Positions 41,139-52,982 of a DNA stretch of 64,000 nt are shown here, piece by piece (the stretch's first letter is position 1; every line of letters starts with the position of its first letter). Origin of the DNA: Nocardiopsis eucommiae (GTDB lineage Bacteria > Actinomycetota > Actinomycetes > Streptosporangiales > Streptosporangiaceae); assembly GCA_018388625.1 (NCBI GenBank), contig CP074402.1, forward strand, positions 2,976,001 to 3,040,000, given 5' to 3'. Made by a program: the position numbers and the translations under genes. Under the pieces are notes generated by a model. It ran no database searches. It was not told the origin of the DNA and worked only from the letters and a program-made list of their open reading frames with translations.

Positions 41139-42026
41139 GTGGACGGCAGGGAAGGGGACCGCACCTGGGACTTCGCGGTGGCGGCCCCCGACAGGGCCCC
41201 CGGGGTGGCCGCGATGGTCGGCTACCGGAACCGCGACGATCCCGCGACCGTCCACCTCGGTCTGCCGTCGGCGTCCCTGACCCTCATCCTCGGCCTGGAC
41301 GAGGGGGTCGAGGCCGCCGACGCCCCGGACCGGCTGGCCGACGCCCGCCCCAACCCGGTGCTGCTGGGCGGGCTCCACACCCACGCGACCCACGTGCTCC
41401 AACGACCGGGACAGACCGGGATCCAGGTCGCGGTGCACCCACTCGCCTCCCGGGCTCTCTTCGGCGTCCCGGGATCGGAACTGGCGGTGGCCGCCTCGAA
41501 CGGCTTCGACGGCACGGCCCTGCTGGGGCGCTCCGCCACCGAGCTGCACGAGCGCCTGGCCGGGGCACCCGACTGGGAGACCGCGTTCACGCTGGTCAGC
41601 CGCTACCTCGTGGGTTGTCACCACGAGCACGACCGCCAGGCGGTACGAGACGAGGTCGGACGGGCGTGGGAACTGCTGGCGCGCAGCCGGGGACGCTTCC
41701 CGGTGGGGGAGCTCGCCCGCGAGGTCGGGCTGAGCGCGCGCCACCTGGGCACCCTCTTCCGACGTGAGGTCGGACGCTCGCCCAAGACCGTGGCGACGCT
41801 GATGCGCTTCGGGCACGCACGCGCCCTGATCACGGAGAACGTGCGCCGTCGCGGCCGGGCCCGGTTCGCGGAGGTGGCCCCCGAGGCGGGGTACGGCGAC
41901 CAGGCGCACCTGAACAGGGAGTTCGTCCGCTTCACCGGGCTCTCCCCGGGGGCCTGGGTGGCCGAGGAGTTCCGAAACATCCAAGACGGGGCGCACACCG
42001 CCGCGAAGAATGGACACCATGAGTAA
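41139..42026 (+). CDS. AraC-family regulator (295 aa)
   Basis: C-terminal double HTH: FPVGELAREVGLSARHLGTL, FRREVGRSPKTVATLMRFGH and ARFAEVAPEAGYGDQAHLNR, EFVRFTGLSPGAWV. N-terminal 170 residues form the ligand part. GTG start. Its 3' end overlaps the VOC gene start by 8 bases, so they are coupled, and it may regulate that gene. Confidence 0.85.
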   Translation: MDGREGDRTWDFAVAAPDRAPGVAAMVGYRNRDDPATVHLGLPSASLTLILGLDEGVEAADAPDRLADARPNPVLLGGLHTHATHVLQRPGQTGIQVAVHPLASRALFGVPGSELAVAASNGFDGTALLGRSATELHERLAGAPDWETAFTLVSRYLVGCHHEHDRQAVRDEVGRAWELLARSRGRFPVGELAREVGLSARHLGTLFRREVGRSPKTVATLMRFGHARALITENVRRRGRARFAEVAPEAGYGDQAHLNREFVRFTGLSPGAWVAEEFRNIQDGAHTAAKNGHHE

Positions 42027-42416
42027 CACGAACCCCACCGTCTGGAGCACGCTCCAGGCCGTGGACGCACCCGGTCTGATCGACTTCTACACGCAGACCT
42101 TCGGCTTCGTCCTCACTGCGCGCCACGACGACGGCGACACCGTGGCCCACGCCGAACTGCTGTGGCCCGAGGGCAGCGGAGGCCTCATGCTCGGCACGCA
42201 CAAGCCCGGAGGCACGTGGTCACGCGAGCCCGGGACGGCGGGGACCTACGTGGTGACCACCGACCCGGACGCCCTGTACGAGCGGGTGACCGCACGGGGC
42301 GCGGAGATCACCCGGCCGCTCTCCGACACCGACTACGGTTCCCGCGAGTTCGGAGTGCGCGACCCGGAGGGCAACCTCTGGTCGTTCGGGACCTACCCGG
42401 GCGCGCCCGCCCCTGA
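42019..42416 (+). CDS. VOC/glyoxalase-fold protein (frameshifted at 42410-42413)
   Basis: Single VOC module: TVWSTLQAVDAPGLIDFYTQ, TFGFVLTARH, and REFGVRDPEGNLWSFGTYPG. As given the frame runs to 42531 into the opposite gene. One C added to the C4 run 42410-42413 makes it stop at TGA 42414-42416 (132 residues), the normal length. Likely an antibiotic-binding or glyoxalase-like protein; substrate unknown. Confidence 0.75.
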
Positions 42417-44107
42417 GGAGCGGACGCGCGGTCGGCGGGGATCACCGCTCCTCGGGTGCGCCGGTGAACAGCGCGCACCTCCTCGGCGGTGGTCTCCCGC
42501 AGTTCCTCGTCGAGCAGCAGCCACCGGGTGATCCCGATGGACTCCAGGAAGCGCAGGTCGTGGCTGGCGACCAGCAACGCCCCCTGGTAGGCCTCCAGGG
42601 CCCCGGTCAACTGCCGCACGCTGGACAGGTCCAGGTTGTTGGTGGGCTCGTCCAGCATCAGCAGCTGCGGGGCCGGGGAGGCCAGCATGGTGGCCGCCAG
42701 GGCGGCCCGGAAGCGCTCGCCCCCGGACAGCGTCCCCGCGACCTGCGCGGCCCGGTTCCCCTTGAACAGGAACCGCGCCAGCTGGGCGCGGATGTGCTGT
42801 GCGCTGACCCCCGGGGCCGCGTCGGAGACGTTCTCCGCGACGCTCCGGGACTCGTCCAGCACGTCCAACCGCTGCGGCAGGAACCGTACCGGCACGGACA
42901 GCGAGATCTCACCCTCCGCAGGGGTGTCCAGTCCGGCTACGGCGCGCAGCAGCGTGGTCTTGCCCGCGCCGTTGCGTCCCACCAGCGCGATCCGTTCCGG
43001 ACCGCGCACCAGCAGGTCGCCCGAGACCAGGCGCCCGAACCGGGGGCGCACCCCGCTCAGGCTCAGCACGTCGCGTCCGTTGGGCACCTCGGTGCGGGGG
43101 AGCTCCACACGGATCTCGGCGTCGTCACGCACCGCGTCGGCCGCCTCCTCACGGCGTTCGCGCGCCTCGTCGAGCCGGTCCTCGTGGGTGCCTCGCAGCT
43201 TTCCCGCGGACTCCTGGGCGGCCCGTTTGAGCGCGCCCTGGACGATCTTCGGGATCCCTCCGTCGATGGCCGCCTTCTTCGCGGTGCGCTGGCGTCGGGC
43301 CAGTTTGATCTGGGTCTCCTCCAGTTCCCGCTTCTGTCGGCGCACGTCGGCGTCGGCCGCGCGCAGGGTCCGTTCGGCGGCCTCCTGCTGGACGGCCAGC
43401 GCCTCCTGGTAGGCGGTCCAGCCGCCGCCGTGGATGGTCACCGAGCCGGCGCGCAGTTCGGCGATCCGGTCCACCCGTTCCAGGAGTTCCAGGTCGTGGC
43501 TGACTACCACCAGGGAACCGGACCGCCAGGTCTCCACGGTCTCGTAGAGCCTGCGCCGGGCGAAGAGGTCGAGGTTGTTGGTGGGTTCGTCGAGCAGGAG
43601 CACGTCGGGGCGCTCCATCAGGACCGTGGCCAGGCGCAGCAGGACGGTCTCGCCTCCGGAGAGCTGGCCGACGCTGCGGTCGAGGCCGATCCCGCCCAGC
43701 CCGAGCGAGCCCAGGGTCGCCAGGGTGCGCTCCTCGATGTCCCAGTCGTCACCGACCGTCTCGAAGTGCCGTTCGGAGGCGTCCCCGGCCTCGATGGCGT
43801 GCAGGGCGGCGCGCTTGGCGTCGATCCCCATGGCCTGGTCGACCCGCATCCCGGTGTCGAGCGTGACGTTCTGCGGCAGGTAGGCGAGGCTTCCGCCGAT
43901 CGTCACCGAACCGCGTCCGGGGCGCAGCCGACCGGCCAGGAGCCGGAGCAGGGTGGACTTGCCAGCGCCGTTGGTGCCGACCAGTCCGGTGCGGCCCCGG
44001 CCGAGGGTGAGGGACAGGCCGTCGAACACGACGGTGCCGTCCTTCCACTGGAAGGCCAGGTCGGAGCAGGCGACGGCGGCACTCGTGGTGGTGCTGGTCT
44101 TTGACAT
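42393..44107 (-). CDS. ABC-F family ATPase (frameshifted at 42410-42413)
   Basis: Two ABC cassettes with no membrane part. Walker A GTNGAGKSTLLRL and GRNGAGKTTLLRA; signatures LSGGETVLLRLA and LSGGERFRAALA; Walker B VLLLDEPTNNLDL and LLMLDEPTNNLDL. Linker helix about 240-330 enters the ribosome. Start ATG 44107. The same missing base that over-extends the convergent VOC gene also over-extends this one; corrected, it stops at 42393 (571 residues). Probable ribosome-protection resistance or translation factor. Confidence 0.85.
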
Positions 44108-44382
44108 GGGTGTTCTCGCAGTCAGAAGCGGTGTGGAAAGGGCTTCGTGTGCGAGCACCACGCGGCGTTGCGCCGGGAGGGGTGGGGAGTCCTGGTCGAC
44201 AGGGACGGCTCCTACACCGAGGTTCCATGCACGCGTCGGACAAGCCGGATACCGGCTCCGTACCGCGTGATGATCGCGAACCTCAGATGCGCAACGTCCA
44301 CCTCGATCGTAGACAACAGGACGTGGAGTACTTTACCCACGGCCCCGCGGCCGTCAAGCGTCTTTTCCCTGTGAGGTGGCTC

Positions 44383-44610
44383 TCAGAACTCCTCCAGGTC
44401 GATCTTGCGCTGGAGGTACTCCTCGCGGGTGATCTCGCCCCGGGCGTAGCGCAGGCGCAGCTCCTGCGTGGCCGCGTCCCGCCCGGGTTCGACCGCCGGT
44501 CCGGCACGGCGCCCTCTCAGCAGCTGACCGGCCTCGGTGACGGTGAGCACGAAGAAGAAGGCCAGGCCCAGCAGGACCACGATCACGACTCCCGCGATGA
44601 AGACGTTCAC
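44383..44610 (-). CDS. Small membrane protein with SHOCT motif (75 aa)
   Basis: N-terminal helix FIAGVVIVVLLGLAFFFVLT, then a C-terminal SHOCT motif ELRLRYARGEITREEYLQRK. RBS GTAGGGA before ATG 44610. Function of SHOCT proteins is unclear. Confidence 0.75.
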   Translation of the reverse strand: MNVFIAGVVIVVLLGLAFFFVLTVTEAGQLLRGRRAGPAVEPGRDAATQELRLRYARGEITREEYLQRKIDLEEF

Positions 44611-44758
44611 GGCGTCCCTACCTTCGACAGTGAGCGGAGCGGTCCTCCCTGTCTACCGCCTGCCCGGCGCCGCCACCAGGGACCCGGAGATCCGAGAACC
44701 GCCCAGAACGCCGTAACCTGGGACATCGCGACCCGATGGCCGGTCCGGAAAGGGCGGG

Positions 44759-46760
<2,002 letters not shown>

Positions 46761-46947
46761 CGCCATCCCGCGTGCGCGGGGAACAGGCCCTTTCACCTGC
46801 GAACCTACCGGCGGCAAGGGGTCGGTTTCCCACCTCTCGAAACACGGACACATCCGACTCCACCCTTGCGGCGGGACGAACAGCGTGGGTGCTCCCCTCC
46901 ACGATGCTCCAACACAGCCGTGTTGTGGCCGACCCGGGGACACAGGG

Positions 46948-46984
46948 TGTTCCGGTGGAACATGGTTGCCCGGGCAACTAATGT
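46948..46984 (+). promoter_or_regulatory. Promoter with two palindromes upstream of the DJ-1 gene
   Basis: TGTTCC-GGT-GGAACA (46948-46962) and the perfect 14-mer GTTGCCCGGGCAAC (46965-46978), directly before a -10 TAATGT (46979-46984). The second palindrome fills the -35/-10 spacer, ideal for repression. Confidence 0.65.
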
Positions 46985-47032
46985 CGGCGGCACCATCCAG
47001 GCCCACGGAAGTCACCTGCGGAGTGATCCAGC

Positions 47033-47728
47033 ATGTCCACGATCCTGTTCCTGATGACCGGCGCCGACCACTGGACCCTGGCGGACGGCACCCGACACCC
47101 CACCGGCTTCTGGGCTGAGGAGGCCGTGGCCCCCTACGAGGCGTTCAGGGACGCTGGCCACGAGGTCGTCGTCGCCACCCCCGGCGGGGTCGTGCCGCCC
47201 GTGGACCGGGGCAGCCTGGAGGCGGACGCCAACGGCGGCCAGGAGAACGCGGACCGGATCTCCGCCGTCCTGGACTCCTTCACCGAACTCCACTCTCCGC
47301 TCAGCCTCGAGGAGGTGGACCTCGGTGACTACGACGCCGTCTACCTGCCCGGCGGACACGGACCCATGGAGGACCTGGCGGTGGACCCCCTCGCCGGTGA
47401 CCTCCTCACCACAGCGCTCGACACGGGAAAGCTGCTCGGCGTGGTCTGTCACGCCCCCGCCGCCCTGCTGGCCGCCGAGGGACCGGACGGAGCGAACCCG
47501 TTCGCCGGGTACCGGGTGAGCGCGTTCACCAACGCGGAGGAGGAGCAGGCTGGGCTCGCGGACCGGGCCGTGTGGCTGCTCCAGGATCGCCTGGTGGAGG
47601 CCGGGGTGGACTTCCAGGAGGGCGAGCCGTGGGCTCCGAAGGTCGTCGTGGACCGCACCCTGGTCACCGGCCAGAACCCCGCGTCCTCCGCCCCGCTGGC
47701 CCAGGAGATGCTCAGGTTGCTGGGCTGA
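47033..47728 (+). CDS. DJ-1/PfpI family protein (231 aa)
   Basis: Hsp31/glyoxalase III-like. Nucleophile elbow GVVCHAPAALLAAEG (Cys), acid Glu in GFWAEEAVAPYEAFRDAG, His after Cys, and YLPGGHGPMEDLAVDP. The promoter carries two palindromes, suggesting aldehyde or oxidative-stress control. Probably detoxifies methylglyoxal or protects proteins. Confidence 0.85.
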   Translation: MSTILFLMTGADHWTLADGTRHPTGFWAEEAVAPYEAFRDAGHEVVVATPGGVVPPVDRGSLEADANGGQENADRISAVLDSFTELHSPLSLEEVDLGDYDAVYLPGGHGPMEDLAVDPLAGDLLTTALDTGKLLGVVCHAPAALLAAEGPDGANPFAGYRVSAFTNAEEEQAGLADRAVWLLQDRLVEAGVDFQEGEPWAPKVVVDRTLVTGQNPASSAPLAQEMLRLLG

Positions 47729-47792
47729 GGCCCAGCGCGCTGACCGGCGGAAAACCGGTTGCTCCACCCGCTGGTCAGCGCCACCCCGGCCC

Positions 47793-48028
47793 ACGAGCAT
47801 TCGGGCCAGGTACACCGACACCACGATCACCGTGTGCCAGGCCTACGCACCCGCGATCGGGGTCCCCGCCGCACGTGAGGGCCGCTTTCCGGCGTCGTGG
47901 AAGCGCGAGCGGATGCTGGATCAAGCCAGGGCGAGCTGGACACGGCCGCCGGGCTGTTACCGCAGGAGAGTCCCTACGCGGTCGCGGACCGGATCGTCGA
48001 CCATCTGCCGCCCCCGGGGCGCCAGTGA
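47793..48028 (+). pseudogene. DUF4291 remnant joined to a second gene tail
   Basis: 47793-47915 reads TDTTITVCQAYAPAIGVPAA, REGRFPASWKRERM, the start of DUF4291; the expected WIKP follows only after a shift (TGGATCAAGCCA, 47917-47928). Beyond it an unrelated fragment ends ADRIVDHLPPPGRQ at the stop 48026-48028. No start codon is intact. A decayed region. Confidence 0.5.
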
Positions 48029-48076
48029 GGCGTTACTCTGCGGAACATCCACCCGGCCGCTGACGACGCACCACCG

Positions 48077-49037
48077 CTATCCGGCCGGTTCCGCGCGGGC
48101 ACGCATGCCGTGGCGCGAGTACATCCAGGCGGTGCCGCAGGTGAAGGGGACCTCGGCGCAGCCCTTGGACAGGCAGGGTTCCCAGGCCCCACAGCGCTCC
48201 TTCCTGATGGTCTTCCCGCCGCGCGGATCCGGTTCGTCGGGCCCCAGGGTCGCCAGCAGCGCGTGGGCCTCCTCCGTGCCGAACGCCGAGACGGCCTGCC
48301 CGCGCAGCTCTCGCTCCCGGACCGCGTCGAGGCCGTCACGGAACACCAGCGCGTCGGACAGGGTGCGGCGGGCCAGGTGCACCACCTCCCGCTGCGCCGG
48401 GCTGAGGTGGGGGTGCGAGCGTTCGTAGCGTCGCAGCTGTTCCAACCACAGGTCACGACGTGCGCGGGGAGGGAGTTCGGCGAAGACGAGGCGGCGGCGG
48501 ATGAGGGGGTGGGCGGTGAACTCGTCGTAGTCCCGGGGCAGGCGGTCCCGGTTGGCCTCCACCCACTCGCGGGCCAGACCGTGGTCGGAGCGCGCCAGCG
48601 CGGGGGTGCGGCCCGCCAGGGCCAGGGTCATGACGACGACCCATCCGGCGTGCAGCCGCTGGAGGCGTGGCCGCACCGACTTCCCGGGGAGGGGACCCGG
48701 GGCCGTTCCCAGGGGCGCGGCGGCGCTGGCGGCTGAGCTCGCCCAGGGCCTCGACGACGCGCAGGGCGGCCTGCGCGCCCAGCCCGCGCAGGAGCGGCCG
48801 CACCATGGAGACCCCGCTCCAGCATCGGATCTCGGAACCCCGGTGGCGGACCAGCGTCGGGACCCACGGGGCGTTCGGCCCCCACTGCCGGACCCGCCAC
48901 TCGCGCACCTCGGGGTGGGTGAGCGGGAGCGTCTCCAACCTGCCGCCCGACACCGACTCCACCGTGCTGGAGATGTCCGCGCACCTGTCGCACGAGGAGT
49001 CGAAGGCCAACACGTACCGAACCCGAATGTCCCTCAT
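48077..49037 (-). CDS. Fulvocin C-related protein (one extra base near 48686-48694)
   Basis: Start ATG 49037, RBS GGGAAGGGAG. The N-terminal part YVLAFDSSCDRCADISSTVE, LETLPLTHPEVREWRV looks thioredoxin-like with CxxC; the other frame continues RRLVFAELPPRARRDLWLEQ, LRRYERSHPHLSPAQREVVH. Removing one base from the G4 runs at 48686-48694 gives 319 residues. I recall this pair under the label bacteriocin fulvocin C-related in Streptomyces, but the evidence for a bacteriocin function is thin. Confidence 0.55.
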
Positions 49038-49310
49038 GATCTCCCTTCCCGCACCGCCGCGTCCCAGTGTCAAGGGGAGTTGGTCGTCTTGGGTCGGCTT
49101 TTCGGAACTTGGTACGTCCAATCCACGGCCCCTGGGGGCAATACCGGAGCGAACACGGATGTATCCGCGCCCGCGCCGCTGGTCAGGAGCTCTTTTGGTG
49201 GTCCCTTGGGAGACGTATCGGCCTGGCCGGGGAACCCGGAGGGACACACGGTTCTCCGAGGTCAGGCGGCCTTCCCGGAGAGGGGAACCAGGTCGGCGCG
49301 GAGGGCGGGG

Positions 49311-50222
49311 TCAGGCCATCATGTGAGGGACCAGGCGCTCCAGTTCGGTGACGGCGGCGGCGACCGAGGGGCGCTCCCGGGCTCCGGCGCGGGTGAAGGT
49401 GAGCAGTGAGCGGGCCGGGGTCGGGGAACCCTCCAGGCGCAGGCGGGTGACGGGCAGGTCCGGGGACAGATCCGCCGACCTCGGTATGAGCGCCACCCCC
49501 AGGTCGTGGGCGACCAGCGCCGCCACCGAACTCCACTCCAACGCCTGGTGACGTCCCTGCGGGGTGAAACCGACCGCCCCGCAGGCGGTCATGGCGTGCG
49601 CGTGACAGGTCGTGCCGGGCTGGGGCAGCACCCACGACTCCCGGGCGGTCTCGGCCAGCGGCACACTGGTCCGCTCGGCGAGGCGGTGCCCCCGCGCGAC
49701 GAGCAGGTCGAAGGGGTCCTCGAACAGGAACGCCTGGTCGAAGCGGGTGTCGTCCAGCCCGGGCGTGCTGGGCGCGGACTCCACGATGGAGAGGTCGATG
49801 TCACCCCGGAAGAGCAGGTCGAGACTGTCCCCGGGCTCCGATTCCAGGATCCGTACGTCCAGGCGCGGGTACGCTGTCCGCAGAGCGGCGGCCATGGGCG
49901 CCAGCAGGCGGGTCAGCACGACGGGAAAACCCGCCACCCGCAGCGGCCCGGCCGGTTCCGCCTCCAACCCGCGCATCTCGATCTGCGCCCGCTCCCAGCG
50001 GGCCTGGATCGCGTCCGCGTGCTCCAACAGACTCCGGGCGGCCGGTGTCAGCCGCACACCACGCCCCAGGGGTTCCAGCAACGGCACCTCCAGCTCCCTT
50101 GAGAGCTGGCGGATCTGCTGTGAGGCCGCCGAGGGCGTGAAGTGCAGCGCCTCCGCGGCGGCCGTCACTGTTCCGTGGTGGGCCACGGCCCGCAGGATCC
50201 GAAGCCGACGAAGATCAATCAT
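49311..50222 (-). CDS. LysR-family regulator (303 aa)
   Basis: N-terminal wHTH: IDLRRLRILRAVAHHGTVTA, AAEALHFTPSAASQQIRQLS. Substrate domain from about 90. No divergent target gene of obvious function; the next plus-strand gene starts at 50328, about 105 bp away. Ligand unknown. Confidence 0.85.
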   Translation of the reverse strand: MIDLRRLRILRAVAHHGTVTAAAEALHFTPSAASQQIRQLSRELEVPLLEPLGRGVRLTPAARSLLEHADAIQARWERAQIEMRGLEAEPAGPLRVAGFPVVLTRLLAPMAAALRTAYPRLDVRILESEPGDSLDLLFRGDIDLSIVESAPSTPGLDDTRFDQAFLFEDPFDLLVARGHRLAERTSVPLAETARESWVLPQPGTTCHAHAMTACGAVGFTPQGRHQALEWSSVAALVAHDLGVALIPRSADLSPDLPVTRLRLEGSPTPARSLLTFTRAGARERPSVAAAVTELERLVPHMMA

Positions 50223-50327
50223 GTAGTCGATTCTTCACAGTGCCATCCAGAAACTCAACCTGGACCGTGAGGGTTCGTGGGCGTGATGCTGGATCGCAGG
50301 AAGACCACACCGAACGAGAGGTGCTCG

Positions 50328-50534
50328 ATGACCAGTGTCTGCCCCCACTGCGGATGGCCGGACGACCAGCCCTTCGCGGTGCTCTCCCAGCACCGGACCG
50401 GCACGGGGATGACCGTGTGGTCGCGCTGTGTGTGCGGCTCGACCCAGGTCCGCGAGATCGGCGTCGCGGGCACACGGATCGTCTCCCGCGGCCGTCCCAC
50501 CGGTGCCCCGCGCACCCCCGGCTGCAACGCCTGA
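50328..50534 (+). CDS. Small zinc-ribbon-like protein (68 aa)
   Basis: MTSVCPHCGWPDDQPFAVLS with CxxC and CVCGSTQ as a second pair: a zinc ribbon. RBS GAGAGG. Divergent from LysR. Unknown function. Confidence 0.65.
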   Translation: MTSVCPHCGWPDDQPFAVLSQHRTGTGMTVWSRCVCGSTQVREIGVAGTRIVSRGRPTGAPRTPGCNA

Positions 50535-50630
50535 GCGCCCCGACGGCACCGCCGGAACCGTGACGGGGGTCCGTCCACGGGAACGGTGCGGAAATCGTGG
50601 TCAGGGGTGGTCCGCGATACGGTTATGGAC

Positions 50631-51326
50631 ATGGGGAACACACCGGCGCGACCGTCTACTTCGGCCGAGGACTACGTGAAGGTCATCTACGACCTCCAGG
50701 AGCGCGGAACCGGGCCGGTGACGATTTCGGGGATGGCCGAGCGGCTGTCGGTGTCCAACTCGTCGGTGTCCGGAATGCTCCGCAAGCTCAACGAACTGGG
50801 TTTCGTGGAGCACCAGCGGTACGGCAACGTGAGCCTCACCGAGACCGGAACCAAGGCGGCCCTGGCGGTCCTGCGCCGCCACCGGCTGCTGGAGACCTAC
50901 CTGGTGGCCGAGCTGGGTTACTCGTGGGACGAGGTGCACGACGAGGCCGAAATCCTCGAACACGTGGTCTCGGACAAGTTCGTCGACCGCATCGCCTCCC
51001 ACCTGGGGGATCCGGTGGTGGACCCGCACGGGGACCCCATCCCCACCCGTGAGGGCGCCATCGTCGAACGCGAGTCCGTGCTGCTCTCCGAGGCCGAGGC
51101 GGGGACGACCGGTGTGATCGTCCGGGTCAACGACACCGACCCCGAACTCCTGCGCTACCTGGCCGACATCGACATCGGTATCGGCATGCGCGTGGAGGTC
51201 GTGGAGCGGCTCCCCTTCGCCGGTTCCCTCCAGCTCTCGGTCCGCCCGGAGAAGGGCGAGGAGGTGCGGGAACAGGCCCTGGGCCTGATCGCCGCCGAGG
51301 CCCTCTGGCTCAGCCCCGAGGAGTAG
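50631..51326 (+). CDS. DtxR/MntR-family metal-dependent repressor (231 aa)
   Basis: N-terminal HTH: SAEDYVKVIYDLQERGTGPV, TISGMAERLSVSNSSVSGML. Dimerisation part RHRLLETYLVAELGYSWDEV, HDEAEILEHVVSD holds metal ligands. A C-terminal SH3-like FeoA domain follows (GTTGVIVRVNDTDPELLRYL). -10 TACGGT is seven bases before ATG 50631, so it may be leaderless; ATG 50625 is the alternative. Likely controls Mn or Fe uptake. Confidence 0.85.
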   Translation: MGNTPARPSTSAEDYVKVIYDLQERGTGPVTISGMAERLSVSNSSVSGMLRKLNELGFVEHQRYGNVSLTETGTKAALAVLRRHRLLETYLVAELGYSWDEVHDEAEILEHVVSDKFVDRIASHLGDPVVDPHGDPIPTREGAIVERESVLLSEAEAGTTGVIVRVNDTDPELLRYLADIDIGIGMRVEVVERLPFAGSLQLSVRPEKGEEVREQALGLIAAEALWLSPEE

Positions 51327-51327
51327 C

Positions 51328-51362
51328 CGCCCGGCGCCGCGCGCTCGCGCGGACACCGGGCG
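51328..51362. terminator. Bidirectional terminator between converging genes
   Basis: CGCCCGG / CCGGGCG with an inner GCGCG/CGCGC stem, between the DtxR gene (stop 51326) and phoD (end 51372). Confidence 0.65.
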
Positions 51363-51371
51363 CGGGACGGC

Positions 51372-52982
51372 CTAGGCCAGGGGCCGGGCCCCGGGGCGGC
51401 CGTTCTCGATGACGAACCGTGCCCGGTCCCGGATGGGCGAACCCGGCCTGCTCACGTAGTCCACCACCCGGTAGTCGGCGGTCCACTCGGTGGGAGTGAC
51501 CGTGTTGCGCACGTAGCCCCGGTGACGGTTGATGAACTTGATGTGCGGGTTCTCGGCCAGCTGGACCGCGTCGCCCGGGTTCTGCTCCGTGCCGTCCCTG
51601 CCGCTGGTGAAGGACGTCCCCACCAGTTCGGTGGCCACCGTCCTGGATCGGGGGTCGTCGAAGTCGGCCTTGATGTCCACCACGTAGTTGGCGTGCACGT
51701 CACCGGTGAGCACGACCGGGTTGGACACCCCGGCGATCTCGTCCCGTACCCCGTCCCGCTCCACCTGGTAGTTGTCCCAGGCGTCGTCGCTGAAGGTGCT
51801 CGACTCACCCTCGGTGAAGTCCCGCTGGGAGAAGAACACCTGCTGCGCCAGGACGTTCCATCTGGCCTTGGAGGACGACAGCCCCCGGGACAGCCACCGC
51901 CGCTGGTCGGCGCCGAGCAGGGTGCGCTCGGGGTCGTCGCGCTCGGAGTCCTCCACCTGCGCGTCGCGGTACTGGCGGGTGTCGAGCAGGTGCAGGTCGA
52001 CCAGGTTGCCGAAGGTCAGCCTGCGGTACAGGTGCAGGTCGGGACCGGCCGGGCGCTGGGCGGCGCGCAGCGGCATGTGCTCGTAGTAGGCCTTGAGCGC
52101 GTGTTCGCGCCGGAGCAGGAACTCCTCCGGGGGGATGTCCTCCTCGTAGGAGGTGTCGTCGGCCCAGTTGTTCTCCAGTTCGTGGTCGTCGAAGACCACC
52201 GCCCACGGGAACGCGGCGTGGGCCGCCTGGAGGTCGCGGTCGGTCTTGTACTGGGCGTGCCGCAGCCGGTACTCGGCCAGGGAGCGGACCTCCACCTCGG
52301 GGAAGTGGCCGCGACCGATGCTGCCCTGGTCGGGGGTCTCGTAGATGTAGTCACCGAGGAAGGCGACCAGGTCCAGGTCCTCCTGCGCCAGGTGCGACTG
52401 GGCGGTGAAGTGGCCGTGGGTGTAGCTCTGGCAGCTGGCGAACGCGAAGTCGAACCGGCCGAGGCGCGTGCCCGGAACGGGAGCCGTGCGCGTGCGCCCG
52501 ACCGGGCTGATCTCGTTGCCGACCCGGAAACGGTAGAAGTAGTCGGCCCTGGGTCGCAGGCGTTCCAGTTCCACGTGGACCGAGTGGGCCTGCTCGGGGC
52601 CGGTCTCGACACTTCCGGAGGCGGCGAGCGTCCCGAAGTTCTCGTCGTGGGAGACCTGCCACTCCACCTCGACCGCGCTGTTCGGCATCCCGCCCAGGCC
52701 GTCCTCGGCCAAAGGGTCGGGGGCGAGCCGGGTCCACAGCACGACCCCGTTGTGGAGGGGGTCACCGGAGGCGACGCCCAGGGTGAAGGGGTCGGAGATC
52801 GCCGGGTTCCGGGGAACCGACGTGGCCGCGAGAGCGGCGGGAGAGCCCAGAGACGTGCCGAGTGCCGCGGCGCCCAGCGTGACGGCACCGCCGACCAGCG
52901 CCTGACGCCGCGTCGCGGCGAGCACGGGAGCTGGCACGGGGGAGTGGTCGGGGGATGTGGGGGATGTGGGTGTACCTGGCAT
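51372..52982 (-). CDS. phoD: Secreted alkaline phosphatase PhoD (Tat substrate, 536 aa)
   Basis: Tat signal TRRQALVGGAVTLGAAALGT with AxA-type end. PhoD motifs: FTLGVASGDPLHNGVVLWTR, DFAFASCQSYTHGHFTAQSH, VAFLGDYIYETPDQGS, WAVVFDDHELENNWADDTSY, PVVLTGDVHANYVVD. Fe/Ca phosphodiesterase acting outside the cell on phosphate esters and teichoic acids. Usually PhoP-controlled; one GTTCACC half-site is seen at 53087-53093 upstream, not a full Pho box. Confidence 0.9.
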   Translation of the reverse strand: MPGTPTSPTSPDHSPVPAPVLAATRRQALVGGAVTLGAAALGTSLGSPAALAATSVPRNPAISDPFTLGVASGDPLHNGVVLWTRLAPDPLAEDGLGGMPNSAVEVEWQVSHDENFGTLAASGSVETGPEQAHSVHVELERLRPRADYFYRFRVGNEISPVGRTRTAPVPGTRLGRFDFAFASCQSYTHGHFTAQSHLAQEDLDLVAFLGDYIYETPDQGSIGRGHFPEVEVRSLAEYRLRHAQYKTDRDLQAAHAAFPWAVVFDDHELENNWADDTSYEEDIPPEEFLLRREHALKAYYEHMPLRAAQRPAGPDLHLYRRLTFGNLVDLHLLDTRQYRDAQVEDSERDDPERTLLGADQRRWLSRGLSSSKARWNVLAQQVFFSQRDFTEGESSTFSDDAWDNYQVERDGVRDEIAGVSNPVVLTGDVHANYVVDIKADFDDPRSRTVATELVGTSFTSGRDGTEQNPGDAVQLAENPHIKFINRHRGYVRNTVTPTEWTADYRVVDYVSRPGSPIRDRARFVIENGRPGARPLA

